A stretch of 64,000 nucleotides of DNA from Polaromonas sp047303325. GTDB lineage: Bacteria; Pseudomonadota; Gammaproteobacteria; Burkholderiales; Burkholderiaceae_C. Both the position numbers and the translations under genes were made by a program. This document shows, piece after piece, positions 1 to 7,662 of the stretch. Position 1 is the stretch's first letter, and every line of letters starts with the position of its first letter. The stretch spans positions 22,947-86,946 of the forward strand of contig NZ_JBKBEX010000023.1 in assembly GCF_047303325.1 (NCBI RefSeq), written 5' to 3'. The notes under the pieces are model-generated. The model ran no database searches. It saw only the letters and a list, made by a program, of their open reading frames with translations, and was not told where the DNA came from.

Positions 1-2
1 TG

Positions 3-206
3 GCCGACATGACGCTGGTGCCGCTGGACGCGCATGTCGAGCGCTTTGCTTTTGCCGCGATGGAGCAGGGCCCTTTGCGCGGCATGGACGCCCTGCATGT
101 GGGCAGCGCGCTGGCCAGCCGCGTGGACCTGTTCGTCACGGCGGACAGGCGCCAGGCGCAGGTGGCACGCGGCATGGGCCTGGCCACTGAATTGATAGAA
201 AGCTGA
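3..206 (+). CDS. PIN-domain protein, C-terminal part (5' end outside window)
   Basis: The frame is open to the left edge, so only the last ~68 residues are present. They contain the pattern MDALHVGSALASRVDLFVTAD, which matches the C-terminal half of PIN-domain nucleases, where an Asp of the DA-h segment and the later TxD Asp belong to the acidic metal site. VapC-type toxins of toxin-antitoxin pairs are the commonest members. The antitoxin, if any, would lie upstream outside the window. The stop is 9 bases before the mnmG start. Family call fairly sure; role as a toxin is inference. Confidence 0.6.
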   Translation, partial: ADMTLVPLDAHVERFAFAAMEQGPLRGMDALHVGSALASRVDLFVTADRRQAQVARGMGLATELIES

Positions 207-215
207 AGGTTGGAT

Positions 216-2201
216 ATGTTTTACCCCCAAGAATTTGACGTGATCGTGGTCGGCGGCGGCCATGCCGGCACCGAGGCCGCTCTGGCTTCAGCCCGCATGG
301 GCTGCAAGACCTTGCTGCTCTCGCACAACATCGAGACGCTCGGCCAGATGAGCTGCAACCCCTCGATAGGCGGCATAGGCAAGGGCCACCTGGTCAAGGA
401 AGTGGATGCCCTGGGCGGCGCGATGGCGCTGGCCACCGACGAAGGCGGCATCCAGTTCCGCATCCTGAACAGCTCCAAGGGCCCGGCCGTGCGCGCCACC
501 CGGGCCCAGGCCGACCGCATTCTGTACAAGGCGGCGATTCGCCGCAGGCTGGAAAACCAGCCCAACCTCTGGCTGTTCCAGCAGGCCGTCGACGATTTGA
601 TGGTGGAGGGCGACCGGGTGGTGGGCGCCGTCACTCAGGTGGGCATCAAGTTTCGCTCGCGCACCGTGGTGTTGACGGCCGGGACTTTCCTGGACGGCAA
701 GATCCATGTGGGCCTGAACAATTACTCGGCGGGCAGGGCGGGCGACCCGCCGGCGGTGTCGCTGTCCAGCCGGCTTAAGGAGCTCAAGCTGCCGCAGGGC
801 CGGCTCAAGACCGGCACGCCGCCGCGCATAGACGGCCGCACGATTGACTTCAGCAAGTGCATTGAGCAGCCCGGCGACGGCATGCCCGGCGGCATTGAAG
901 GGCCGGTGCCGGTGTTCAGTTTTATGGGCGGCAGCATCGCCCATCCGCGCCAGGTGCCGTGCTGGATCACCCACACCAATGAGCGCACCCACGAGATCAT
1001 CCGCTCCGGTTTTGACCGCAGCCCCATGTTCACCGGCAAGATAGACGGCGTCGGCCCGCGCTACTGCCCTAGCGTGGAAGACAAGATCAACCGCTTCGCC
1101 GACAAGGACAGCCACCAGATTTTCCTGGAGCCCGAGGGCCTGACCACCCACGAAATCTACCCCAACGGCATCTCGACCAGCCTGCCTTTCGACATCCAAT
1201 ATGACCTGGTGCGCTCCATGGCTGGCATGGAAAACGCCCACATCCTGCGGCCCGGCTATGCCATCGAGTACGACTACTTCGACCCGCGGGCGCTCAAGTC
1301 CAGCTTTGAAACCCGGGCGATTGGCGGCCTGTTCTTTGCCGGCCAGATCAATGGCACGACCGGTTACGAAGAGGCGGCGGCCCAGGGCCTGTTCGCCGGC
1401 ATCAACGCCGCGCTGCAATGCCAAGGTAAAGAGGCCTGGCTGCCCAAGCGCGATGAAGCCTACCTCGGCGTGCTGGTCGACGACCTGATCACCAAGGGCG
1501 TGACCGAGCCTTACCGCATGTTCACCAGCCGGGCGGAGTTCCGCCTGATGCTGCGCGAGGACAACGCCGACATGCGCCTGACCGAAAAAGGCCGGGAGCT
1601 GGGCCTGGTCGACGACGCCCGCTGGGACGCTTTCAACCGCAAGCGCGACACGGTTTCACGTGAAACAGCCCGGCTCAGGGCGATCTGGGTCAACCCCAAC
1701 AACCTGCCAGCGGCCGAAGCCGAGCGCGTGCTGGGCAAGTCGATTGAGCGCGAGTACAACCTGCTGGACCTGCTGCGCCGCCCCGATGTGAACTACGCCG
1801 GACTGATGTCGCTGGAGGAGGGCAAGTACGCCAACCCGGAGCTGGCGGCCGAAGCTGCGGCCAGCGACGACCTGGCCAAAAGCGTGATCGAGCAGATTGA
1901 AATCACCGCCAAGTACGCCGGCTACATCGACCTGCAGAAGACCGAAGTCGAGCGCGCCGCCCATTATGAAAACCTCAAGCTGCCGGCCGACCTGGACTAC
2001 CTGCAGGTTTCGGCCCTGAGTTTTGAGGCGCGCCAGACCCTGGCCAAGCACAGGCCGGAAACCCTGGGAATGGCCTCGCGCATCTCGGGCATCACGCCGG
2101 CCACCGTCTCCCTGCTGCTGGTGCACCTGAAAAAGAACCTGTGGAAGAACACGGTTCCGCTCCAGGCAGCCGACGCCGGCAACGAAAAAGCCAAAGCCTG
2201 A
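216..2201 (+). CDS. mnmG: tRNA uridine-5-carboxymethylaminomethyl(34) modification enzyme MnmG (GidA)
   Basis: Forms a complex with MnmE that installs the carboxymethylaminomethyl group on wobble U34 of several tRNAs, using FAD, NADH and methylene-THF. The N-terminus DVIVVGGGHAGTEAA is the dinucleotide-binding Rossmann motif. The GidA signatures GKGHLVKEVDALGG (~65) and the GQINGTTGYEEAAAQG segment (~375) are present. The 661-residue length is normal. A TTG lies two codons upstream at 210, but ATG at 216 gives the usual MFYPQEFD start. The stop TGA overlaps the rsmG ATG by one base. A ParB-binding palindrome lies inside the gene at 1652-1667. Confidence 0.97.
   Translation: MFYPQEFDVIVVGGGHAGTEAALASARMGCKTLLLSHNIETLGQMSCNPSIGGIGKGHLVKEVDALGGAMALATDEGGIQFRILNSSKGPAVRATRAQADRILYKAAIRRRLENQPNLWLFQQAVDDLMVEGDRVVGAVTQVGIKFRSRTVVLTAGTFLDGKIHVGLNNYSAGRAGDPPAVSLSSRLKELKLPQGRLKTGTPPRIDGRTIDFSKCIEQPGDGMPGGIEGPVPVFSFMGGSIAHPRQVPCWITHTNERTHEIIRSGFDRSPMFTGKIDGVGPRYCPSVEDKINRFADKDSHQIFLEPEGLTTHEIYPNGISTSLPFDIQYDLVRSMAGMENAHILRPGYAIEYDYFDPRALKSSFETRAIGGLFFAGQINGTTGYEEAAAQGLFAGINAALQCQGKEAWLPKRDEAYLGVLVDDLITKGVTEPYRMFTSRAEFRLMLREDNADMRLTEKGRELGLVDDARWDAFNRKRDTVSRETARLRAIWVNPNNLPAAEAERVLGKSIEREYNLLDLLRRPDVNYAGLMSLEEGKYANPELAAEAAASDDLAKSVIEQIEITAKYAGYIDLQKTEVERAAHYENLKLPADLDYLQVSALSFEARQTLAKHRPETLGMASRISGITPATVSLLLVHLKKNLWKNTVPLQAADAGNEKAKA
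1652..1667. promoter_or_regulatory. parS-like ParB-binding site inside mnmG
   Basis: The 16-mer GGTTTCACGTGAAACA matches the conserved chromosomal parS consensus TGTTTCACGTGAAACA at 15 of 16 positions and contains the perfect palindrome GTTTCACGTGAAAC. It lies about 2 kb from parA and 5 kb from parB of the same window, the usual neighbourhood for parS. Confidence 0.85.
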
Positions 2202-2860
2202 TGCGGGCCGGTGAACAGAATTTGCGCGCCGGCCTGAAGGCGCTGCAACTGGACCTGGCTGACGCCCAGGTCGGCCAGCTGCTGGATTACCAGGACCTGA
2301 TCGGTAAATGGACCAAGGTCTACAACCTGACGGCGGTGCGCGACCCGGCCGAAATGCTGACCCACCACCTGCTGGACAGCCTGGCCGCGGTGCTTCCGCT
2401 ACGCCGCCACCTGCAAAAAGCCGGGCTGGGGCAGGGCGCCAGATTGCTGGACGTGGGTTCGGGCGCTGGCCTGCCTGGGGTGGTGATTGCGATCTGCTGC
2501 CCGGAAGTGGCCGTGACCTGCGTGGACACGGTCGCCAAAAAAGCCGCCTTTATCAAACAAGCGGCGCTGGCGCTCAAGCTGCCCAATCTCTCGGGATTGC
2601 ATGCACGGGTCGAAACCATTGCTACGCCATTTGAGGTGATTTGTTCCCGGGCCTTCGCCTCGCTGGCTGATTTCAGCAATTGGTCGGTCAATGCCCTGGC
2701 GCCTCAAGGTGTCTGGATGGCGCTCAAAGGCAAACACCCGGCCGAGGAAATCGCGGCCTTGCCGGCCGGCGCTGAGGTGTTTCACGTGGAACAGCTACAG
2801 GTTCCCGGGCTGGATGCCGAGCGCTGCATTGTCTGGATGCGGAAAAAGACCGATCCCTGA
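2201..2860 (+). CDS. rsmG: 16S rRNA (guanine-527-N7)-methyltransferase RsmG (GidB)
   Basis: SAM-dependent methyltransferase acting on G527 of 16S rRNA. The order KVYNLTAVRDP, HHLLDSL, LLDVGSGAGLPGVV (SAM-binding motif I) and SRAFASL is typical of RsmG. ATG at 2201 overlaps the mnmG stop (TGATG) and gives 219 residues, near the family norm; a longer frame from 2141 would run into mnmG and is rejected. Translational coupling to mnmG is likely. The 3' end carries a second parS-like site at 2778-2793. Confidence 0.95.
   Translation: MRAGEQNLRAGLKALQLDLADAQVGQLLDYQDLIGKWTKVYNLTAVRDPAEMLTHHLLDSLAAVLPLRRHLQKAGLGQGARLLDVGSGAGLPGVVIAICCPEVAVTCVDTVAKKAAFIKQAALALKLPNLSGLHARVETIATPFEVICSRAFASLADFSNWSVNALAPQGVWMALKGKHPAEEIAALPAGAEVFHVEQLQVPGLDAERCIVWMRKKTDP
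2778..2793. promoter_or_regulatory. parS-like ParB-binding site inside rsmG
   Basis: TGTTTCACGTGGAACA differs from the parS consensus at one position, and its reverse complement TGTTCCACGTGAAACA is a known functional parS variant. It lies 1.1 kb from the first site. Confidence 0.8.
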
Positions 2861-3035
2861 ACCCGGCTGAGGGCTAGCGGGGAGAGGGCGATGCTGCCCG
2901 GTTCGTTGTTCGGGCACAAAAAGAATCCGTCCCGAACACCGAATCGGTCCTGATTGGCCGATTTGGCGTTGGGGCGGCACACCCCTGTCGTAAACTCGGT
3001 TCCTCTCTCTTTTCTCTACTTTCTGGAGAACCTCC

Positions 3036-3662
3036 ATGTTGGGCTCATTCGTCGGCATCGCCGACTACGGTGCTTTTGTCGTCGCGATCATTGTGTTTTT
3101 GCTGATTCCCGGCCCGGGCAACCTCGCGCTGATCACCTCGACCAGCAAGGGCGGTATTGCCGGCGGCCTGGGTGCGACCTTTGGCGTGATCGCCGGCGAC
3201 CAGGTTTTACTCTGGGCGGCGGTGGCCGGCGTGTCGGCCATCATGGCGGCTTACCCCACGGCTTTCCACATCGTCCAGTGGGCTGGGGCGATTTATCTGG
3301 CCTGGCTGGGCATCAAGATGCTGATGGCCAAACCCGGCGACGCACCTTTGCTCAATATCAAGCCGTGCCACTACTTCCAGCAGGCCATGATGATCACCTT
3401 GCTGAATCCAAAAGCCATCGTGTTTTACATGGCTTTCTTCCCTTTGTTTGTCGACCCGGCCCTGCACCAGGGACTGAAGACTTTCGCCGTGATGGCGGCC
3501 ACGATTGCCGGGCTGACCTTTCTGTATGGTCTGACCTCGGTGATGATCACCTACCACCTGGCCGAGCGCATACGTGCCAACCCGAAAATCACGGCGGCGC
3601 TCAACAAGCTGGCCGGTATCTTCCTGATCGGCTTCGGCCTCAAGCTCGCGGTCTCCAAATAA
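3036..3662 (+). CDS. LysE/RhtB-family amino-acid exporter
   Basis: Inner-membrane protein of 208 residues, the usual LysE/RhtB size, with five to six hydrophobic segments. The N-terminal signature FLLIPGPGNLALIT followed by Gly-rich GGIAGGLGATFGV is diagnostic of the family, as is LNPKAIVFYMAFFPLFV in the middle. It probably exports an amino acid or homoserine-lactone-like compound; the substrate cannot be read. A TGGAGA ribosome site lies 8 bases before the ATG. It stands alone between rsmG and parA. Confidence 0.9.
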   Translation: MLGSFVGIADYGAFVVAIIVFLLIPGPGNLALITSTSKGGIAGGLGATFGVIAGDQVLLWAAVAGVSAIMAAYPTAFHIVQWAGAIYLAWLGIKMLMAKPGDAPLLNIKPCHYFQQAMMITLLNPKAIVFYMAFFPLFVDPALHQGLKTFAVMAATIAGLTFLYGLTSVMITYHLAERIRANPKITAALNKLAGIFLIGFGLKLAVSK

Positions 3663-3711
3663 GCCGCCATCGCATTTCGCGTCCTCTTTCGAACAAAAAC
3701 TAAAAACACAC

Positions 3712-4482
3712 ATGGCCAAAATATTCTGCGTTGCCAACCAAAAGGGCGGGGTGGGCAAGACCACCACTACGGTGAATCTGGCGGCGGGGCTGGCAAAAGT
3801 CGGCCAGCGGGTGCTGATGATCGACCTGGACCCGCAGGGCAATGCCACCATGGGTTCGGGCGTGGACAAACGCAAGCTGGAGATGACGGTCTACGACGTG
3901 CTGCTTGAATCCGCCTCGGTGGCCGAGGCGCGGGTGCACAGCGAGAAATGCGGCTACGACGTGCTGGGCGCAAACCGCGAACTGGCCGGCGCCGAGGTTG
4001 AATTGGTCGATGTCGAGCGCCGCGAAAAACGCCTCAAGCTCGCGCTGGCCGAGGTCGACAGCCAGTACGACTTCGTGCTCATCGACTGCCCACCCTCGCT
4101 CAGCATGCTGACGCTCAACGGCCTGTGCTGCGCGCACGGCGTGATCGTGCCCATGCAGTGCGAGTACTTCGCGCTCGAAGGCCTGACGGACCTTGTCAAT
4201 ACCATCAAGCAGGTGCACGCCAACCTCAACAAGGATTTGCAGATCATCGGCTTGCTGCGCGTGATGTTCGACCCGCGCATCACCCTGCAGCAGCAGGTCA
4301 GCGACCAGCTCAAGGAGCATTTCGCCGACAAGGTTTTCAACACCGTGATCCCGCGCAATGTGCGCCTGGCCGAAGCGCCCAGCTACGGCCTGCCGGGCGT
4401 GGTGTTCGACCCGTCCTCCAGGGGCGCGCAGGCCTTCATCACCTTTGCCGAAGAGATGGTCGACCGTATCAAGGCGATGTAA
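3712..4482 (+). CDS. parA: chromosome-partitioning ATPase ParA (Soj)
   Basis: Deviant Walker A ATPase of the MinD/ParA family. Residues ~9-17 read QKGGVGKTT, with the signature Lys; DLDPQGNAT and LIDCPPS are the A' and Walker B motifs. ParA moves ParB-parS complexes to the cell poles on nucleoid DNA. The 256-residue size and lack of an N-terminal HTH domain mark the chromosomal (type Ib-like) form. parB is not adjacent: two hydrolase genes lie between. Confidence 0.95.
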   Translation: MAKIFCVANQKGGVGKTTTTVNLAAGLAKVGQRVLMIDLDPQGNATMGSGVDKRKLEMTVYDVLLESASVAEARVHSEKCGYDVLGANRELAGAEVELVDVERREKRLKLALAEVDSQYDFVLIDCPPSLSMLTLNGLCCAHGVIVPMQCEYFALEGLTDLVNTIKQVHANLNKDLQIIGLLRVMFDPRITLQQQVSDQLKEHFADKVFNTVIPRNVRLAEAPSYGLPGVVFDPSSRGAQAFITFAEEMVDRIKAM

Positions 4483-4556
4483 GCAGAATTGGCTCAAACT
4501 CGCATGAGTAGGCGGTTTATAGCTATCAATACAGTAGCAATCGGCCTTCGCGCACC

Positions 4557-5123
4557 ATGAACCCCCGCAACGTCCTGATACTTCCCGGCTGGCAGAACAG
4601 CGGCCCCGACCACTGGCAAAGCCGCTGGGAGAAGGCCCACGGCTATACGCGGGTCGAGCAGCACGACTGGATGCGGCCGCTGCGCGGCGACTGGAGCGCG
4701 CGGCTTGAAGAGGTGCTGCTGGCTTGCGACGAGCCGGCCGTGCTGGTCGCGCACAGCCTGGGCTGCATGCTCACCGCCGCCTGGGCCTCGCATTCGCGCA
4801 ACACCCACCGCGTCAAGGCCGCGCTGCTGGTCGCGCCGCCCGACGTGGAGCGCGAAGACGTGTGCCAGATGCTGCCGGGCTGGGCGCCCGTGCCGCTGGG
4901 CAAGCTGCCCTTTTCCGCCGTGGTGTTCTGCAGCAGCGATGACCCCTTCTGCGCGCCCGAGCGTGCCCGCCGGTTCGCCGCGGCCTGGGGCGCCGAGCTT
5001 GTCGAAGCGGGGCCGCGCGGTCACCTCAATGCCGACAGCGGCCTGGGCGACTGGCCCGAGGCCTTTGAAAAATTGCAGCGCCTTCAGGCATTGCCTGCTT
5101 CTCTCCCAAACAGCCATTCATGA
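4557..5123 (+). CDS. RBBP9/YdeN-family serine hydrolase
   Basis: Small single-domain alpha/beta hydrolase of 188 residues. The start VLILPGWQNSGPDHWQ and the nucleophile motif LVAHSLGCM (G-x-S-x-G type written AHSLGC) are typical of the RBBP9/YdeN family. CSSDDPFC near 125 supplies the acid and RGHLNADSGLGDWP near 160 the His. Biological substrate unknown. It lies between parA and parB; its stop overlaps the next start (ATGA), so it is co-translated with the beta-lactamase-like gene. Confidence 0.88.
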   Translation: MNPRNVLILPGWQNSGPDHWQSRWEKAHGYTRVEQHDWMRPLRGDWSARLEEVLLACDEPAVLVAHSLGCMLTAAWASHSRNTHRVKAALLVAPPDVEREDVCQMLPGWAPVPLGKLPFSAVVFCSSDDPFCAPERARRFAAAWGAELVEAGPRGHLNADSGLGDWPEAFEKLQRLQALPASLPNSHS

Positions 5124-6454
5124 CAAGAGAACCCATGCCCTTGCCCCGCTTATTCGTCCGCTCCCGTTCTCACTTGGCGTCCACCGCACTGGCCGTGGCC
5201 GCCCTGGCCGCCCCGCTCGTCTGCACCGCGTTGCATGCCGAGCCCGACGAAGAGCTGCTTGGAAAATCGCAGGGCTACCCGCTGGGCAACGCCAGCACCT
5301 GGTACAGCAATCCTTACCGCATCGGCTCCTGGTCGGCCATGGACAAGGTGACCGGCGTGCAGGTCCGCGCGGTGGCGCGCCCGGCTGAGGCCAGCCCCTT
5401 GCCGCGCGCGGCCAGCCCCGCGTCCATCAACTACCGCTACAAGAACACCAACTACACGCTGGCCGACTACCTGGACCGCCAGCGCGCCACTGGCCTGCTG
5501 ATACTGAAGAATGGCGAGATCGTCGCCGAACACTACCGCTACGGCCGCAAGGACGACGCGCGCTTCCTGTCCTTCTCCATGGCCAAGAGCGTCACCTCGC
5601 TGCTGATCGGCAAGGCGCTTTCGCTGGGGCTGATCGCATCGCTCGACGACCCGGCCGAGAAATACGCCAAGGAATTCGCCGGCAGCCCCTATGGCGCGAC
5701 CACCCTGCGCCAGCTGCTGCGCATGAGCTCGGGCCTCACTTTCACCGAGCGCTACGACGGCAAGGACGACGTCGCGCGCCTCACACGCGCCGGCGCCGGT
5801 GCGCCCGGTGCGGGCAAACCGATGGACGTGCTCAAGTCCATCACCGACCGGCATTCCCCGCCCGGCGAAAAATTTGTTTATGCGAGTGGAGAGACCGATG
5901 TGCTGGGCCGCGTGGTGGCAGCCGCCACCGGCAAGAGCATGTCCGAGCTCACCACCGAGTGGATCTGGAAACCCATGGGCGCCGAGCATGACGCCTTCTG
6001 GCGCGTCTTTGCCGACGGGCAGGAGCAATCCTATGGCGGCTTTAACGCCAGCCTGCGCGACTGGGCACGCCTGGGCCAGCTGCTGGCCAATGACGGGCGC
6101 GCGATCGACAAAACCACCGGCAAGCCCGGCGCGCTGCAGGTCCTGCCGCTGGAGTATCTGTTGGACGCCACCGACGCGACGCGCCAGCCGCCGGCATTCA
6201 GGCCGCGCACGGCCACGCCCTATTTCGGCTACGGCTACCAGTTCTGGCTCTTGCCGATGAGGGCCCGCACCTTTGCCATGCAGGGCGTCCACGGCCAGAC
6301 GGTCTATGTGCAGCCCTCCACCGGCATCGTACTGGTGCTGACCTCGGTCTGGGAATACGCGGGCGGCAAGCCAGACCCGCAAGCTTACGAAGAGCGCGAC
6401 GCCCTGTGGCGCGGCGTGCTGCAGTCCCTGGGCGGCAGCCTCACGCCCCAATAA
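5120..6454 (+). CDS. exported beta-lactamase-fold serine hydrolase (class C / 6-aminohexanoate-dimer hydrolase type)
   Basis: 444 residues. The first ~40 form a signal peptide with a hydrophobic core ending LHAEP, so the enzyme acts in the periplasm. The catalytic S-x-x-K is SMAK at 153-156, and YAS at ~254 fits the second catalytic motif. The order and length match the broad family of class C beta-lactamases, DD-peptidases, esterases and NylB; substrate cannot be assigned. ATGA overlap with the upstream hydrolase shows one transcript. It ends 48 bases before parB, so parB may be expressed from the same unit. Confidence 0.85.
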   Translation: MTREPMPLPRLFVRSRSHLASTALAVAALAAPLVCTALHAEPDEELLGKSQGYPLGNASTWYSNPYRIGSWSAMDKVTGVQVRAVARPAEASPLPRAASPASINYRYKNTNYTLADYLDRQRATGLLILKNGEIVAEHYRYGRKDDARFLSFSMAKSVTSLLIGKALSLGLIASLDDPAEKYAKEFAGSPYGATTLRQLLRMSSGLTFTERYDGKDDVARLTRAGAGAPGAGKPMDVLKSITDRHSPPGEKFVYASGETDVLGRVVAAATGKSMSELTTEWIWKPMGAEHDAFWRVFADGQEQSYGGFNASLRDWARLGQLLANDGRAIDKTTGKPGALQVLPLEYLLDATDATRQPPAFRPRTATPYFGYGYQFWLLPMRARTFAMQGVHGQTVYVQPSTGIVLVLTSVWEYAGGKPDPQAYEERDALWRGVLQSLGGSLTPQ

Positions 6455-6502
6455 CACTGCGCCATACATCACAACATTGACGGATTGAAGGAATAGAAAA
6501 CC

Positions 6503-7441
6503 ATGGTCACAAAAAAACCCAAAGGCCTGGGCCGCGGGCTGGAAGCATTGCTGGGCCCCAAGGTCAGCGAGAGCGCCACCGACGCCGAGAACGCCAGCAG
6601 CACGGCGAACAGCCCGGGGCTGCCGGCCTCCCTGCGGCTGGAGGACATGGTCGCCGGCCAGTACCAGCCGCGCACGCGCATGGACGAGGGCGCGCTCTAC
6701 GAGCTCGCCGAATCCATCAAGGTCCAGGGCATCATGCAGCCCATCCTGGTGCGGCGCCTCACATCCGGCGCCAACGACGGCAAGTATGAAATCATCGCCG
6801 GCGAACGGCGCTTCCGCGCGGCCAAACTGGCCGGCCTGGACAGCGTGCCGGTACTGGTGCGCGACGTGCCCGACGAGTCGGCCGCCGCCATGTCGCTGAT
6901 CGAAAACATCCAGCGCGAAGACCTCAACCCGCTTGAAGAAGCGCACGGCCTGCAGCGCCTGGTCAAGGAATTCGGCCTCACGCACGAGCTTGCCGCGCAG
7001 GCCGTGGGCCGCTCGCGCAGCGCCGCCTCCAACCTGCTGCGTTTGCTCAACCTGGCCGAACCGGTGCAGACCATGCTGATGGCCGGCGACCTGGACATGG
7101 GCCATGCGCGTGCGCTGCTGGTCCTGGACCGCGCCGCGCAGATCACCGCGGCCAACCAGATCTCGGCCAAAAAAATGTCGGTGCGCGAGGCCGAAAGCCT
7201 GGTCAAAAAACTGAGCGCGGAGTTCTCGCTCAAGCCGCAAAAAGCCGCCAAGGAAAAGTCGCGCGACACCCGCCGTGTGGAAGAGGAACTGGCCGACCTG
7301 CTGATGGCCGATGTGGAAGTGCGCGTCAAGAAACAGGTCAAGCGCAACGGCAAGCGCGAGGACATGGGCGAGGTGGCGATACAGTTCGCTTCCATGGACG
7401 AACTCAACGGGCTGATCGAGCGCCTGCGCGGCAACAAATAG
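6503..7441 (+). CDS. parB: chromosome-partitioning protein ParB (Spo0J), CTPase/DNA clamp
   Basis: 312 residues with the standard order. KGLGRGLEALLG is the ParA-interacting N-terminus, GQYQPRTRMDE opens the ParB/Srx domain, and EIIAGERRFRAAK is the CTP-binding GERR box. SLIENIQREDLNPLEEA precedes the helix-turn-helix (LAAQAVGRSRSAASNLLRLL), and a C-terminal dimerisation region follows. It loads on parS and spreads; two candidate parS sites are at 1652 and 2778. A strong terminator follows. Confidence 0.96.
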   Translation: MVTKKPKGLGRGLEALLGPKVSESATDAENASSTANSPGLPASLRLEDMVAGQYQPRTRMDEGALYELAESIKVQGIMQPILVRRLTSGANDGKYEIIAGERRFRAAKLAGLDSVPVLVRDVPDESAAAMSLIENIQREDLNPLEEAHGLQRLVKEFGLTHELAAQAVGRSRSAASNLLRLLNLAEPVQTMLMAGDLDMGHARALLVLDRAAQITAANQISAKKMSVREAESLVKKLSAEFSLKPQKAAKEKSRDTRRVEEELADLLMADVEVRVKKQVKRNGKREDMGEVAIQFASMDELNGLIERLRGNK

Positions 7442-7485
7442 CCCGCCTGGCCGGCCCGGGCAGGGTCTTTTCACGCTGTGCTGCG

Positions 7486-7510
7486 GGCCCCTTCGGGGGC
7501 CTTTTCTTTT
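7486..7510 (+). terminator. rho-independent terminator after parB
   Basis: GGCCCC-TTCG-GGGGCC forms a 6-bp stem with a UUCG tetraloop, followed directly by TTTTCTTTT. It closes the par unit 45 bases after the parB stop. Confidence 0.88.
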
Positions 7511-7544
7511 CCGCTCCGGTGCGGAGGGTGATACCCCAATAGTG

Positions 7545-7573
7545 TTAATTATTCAACCTGGTTGAGTAATTAA
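7545..7573. promoter_or_regulatory. 29-bp near-perfect inverted repeat, candidate operator
   Basis: TTAATTATTCAACC and GGTTGAGTAATTAA face each other around a single central T, with one mismatched pair of 14. It is AT-rich in GC-rich surroundings and lies ~90 bases upstream of the histidine kinase start, where a promoter is expected. The binding protein is unknown. Confidence 0.55.
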
Positions 7574-7594
7574 GTGCTAATCTTTGTGCTCAAG

Positions 7595-7638
7595 GGCGCG
7601 GCCAGGTCTTCGGACCTCCCTCCGGAGTTGGCCGCGCC
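7595..7638 (+). other. structured 5' leader of the histidine kinase gene
   Basis: The outer stem is GGCGCGGCCA (7595-7604) with TGGCCGCGCC (7629-7638). Inside are a hairpin GGTC-TTCG-GACC (7605-7616) and a palindrome CTCCGGAG (7620-7627), giving a three-way-junction-like fold. It ends 24 bases before the GTG start. There is no T run, so it is not an ordinary terminator. Confidence 0.45.
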
Positions 7639-7662
7639 GGCGAAGAAGCAGAGGGGTCCGCC

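Noticed and set aside
5150..7474. 774-codon open frame on the minus strand
   Set aside because: It runs antisense across the beta-lactamase-like and parB genes; low-complexity Arg/Gly/His/Gln composition is the usual shadow of high-GC third positions.
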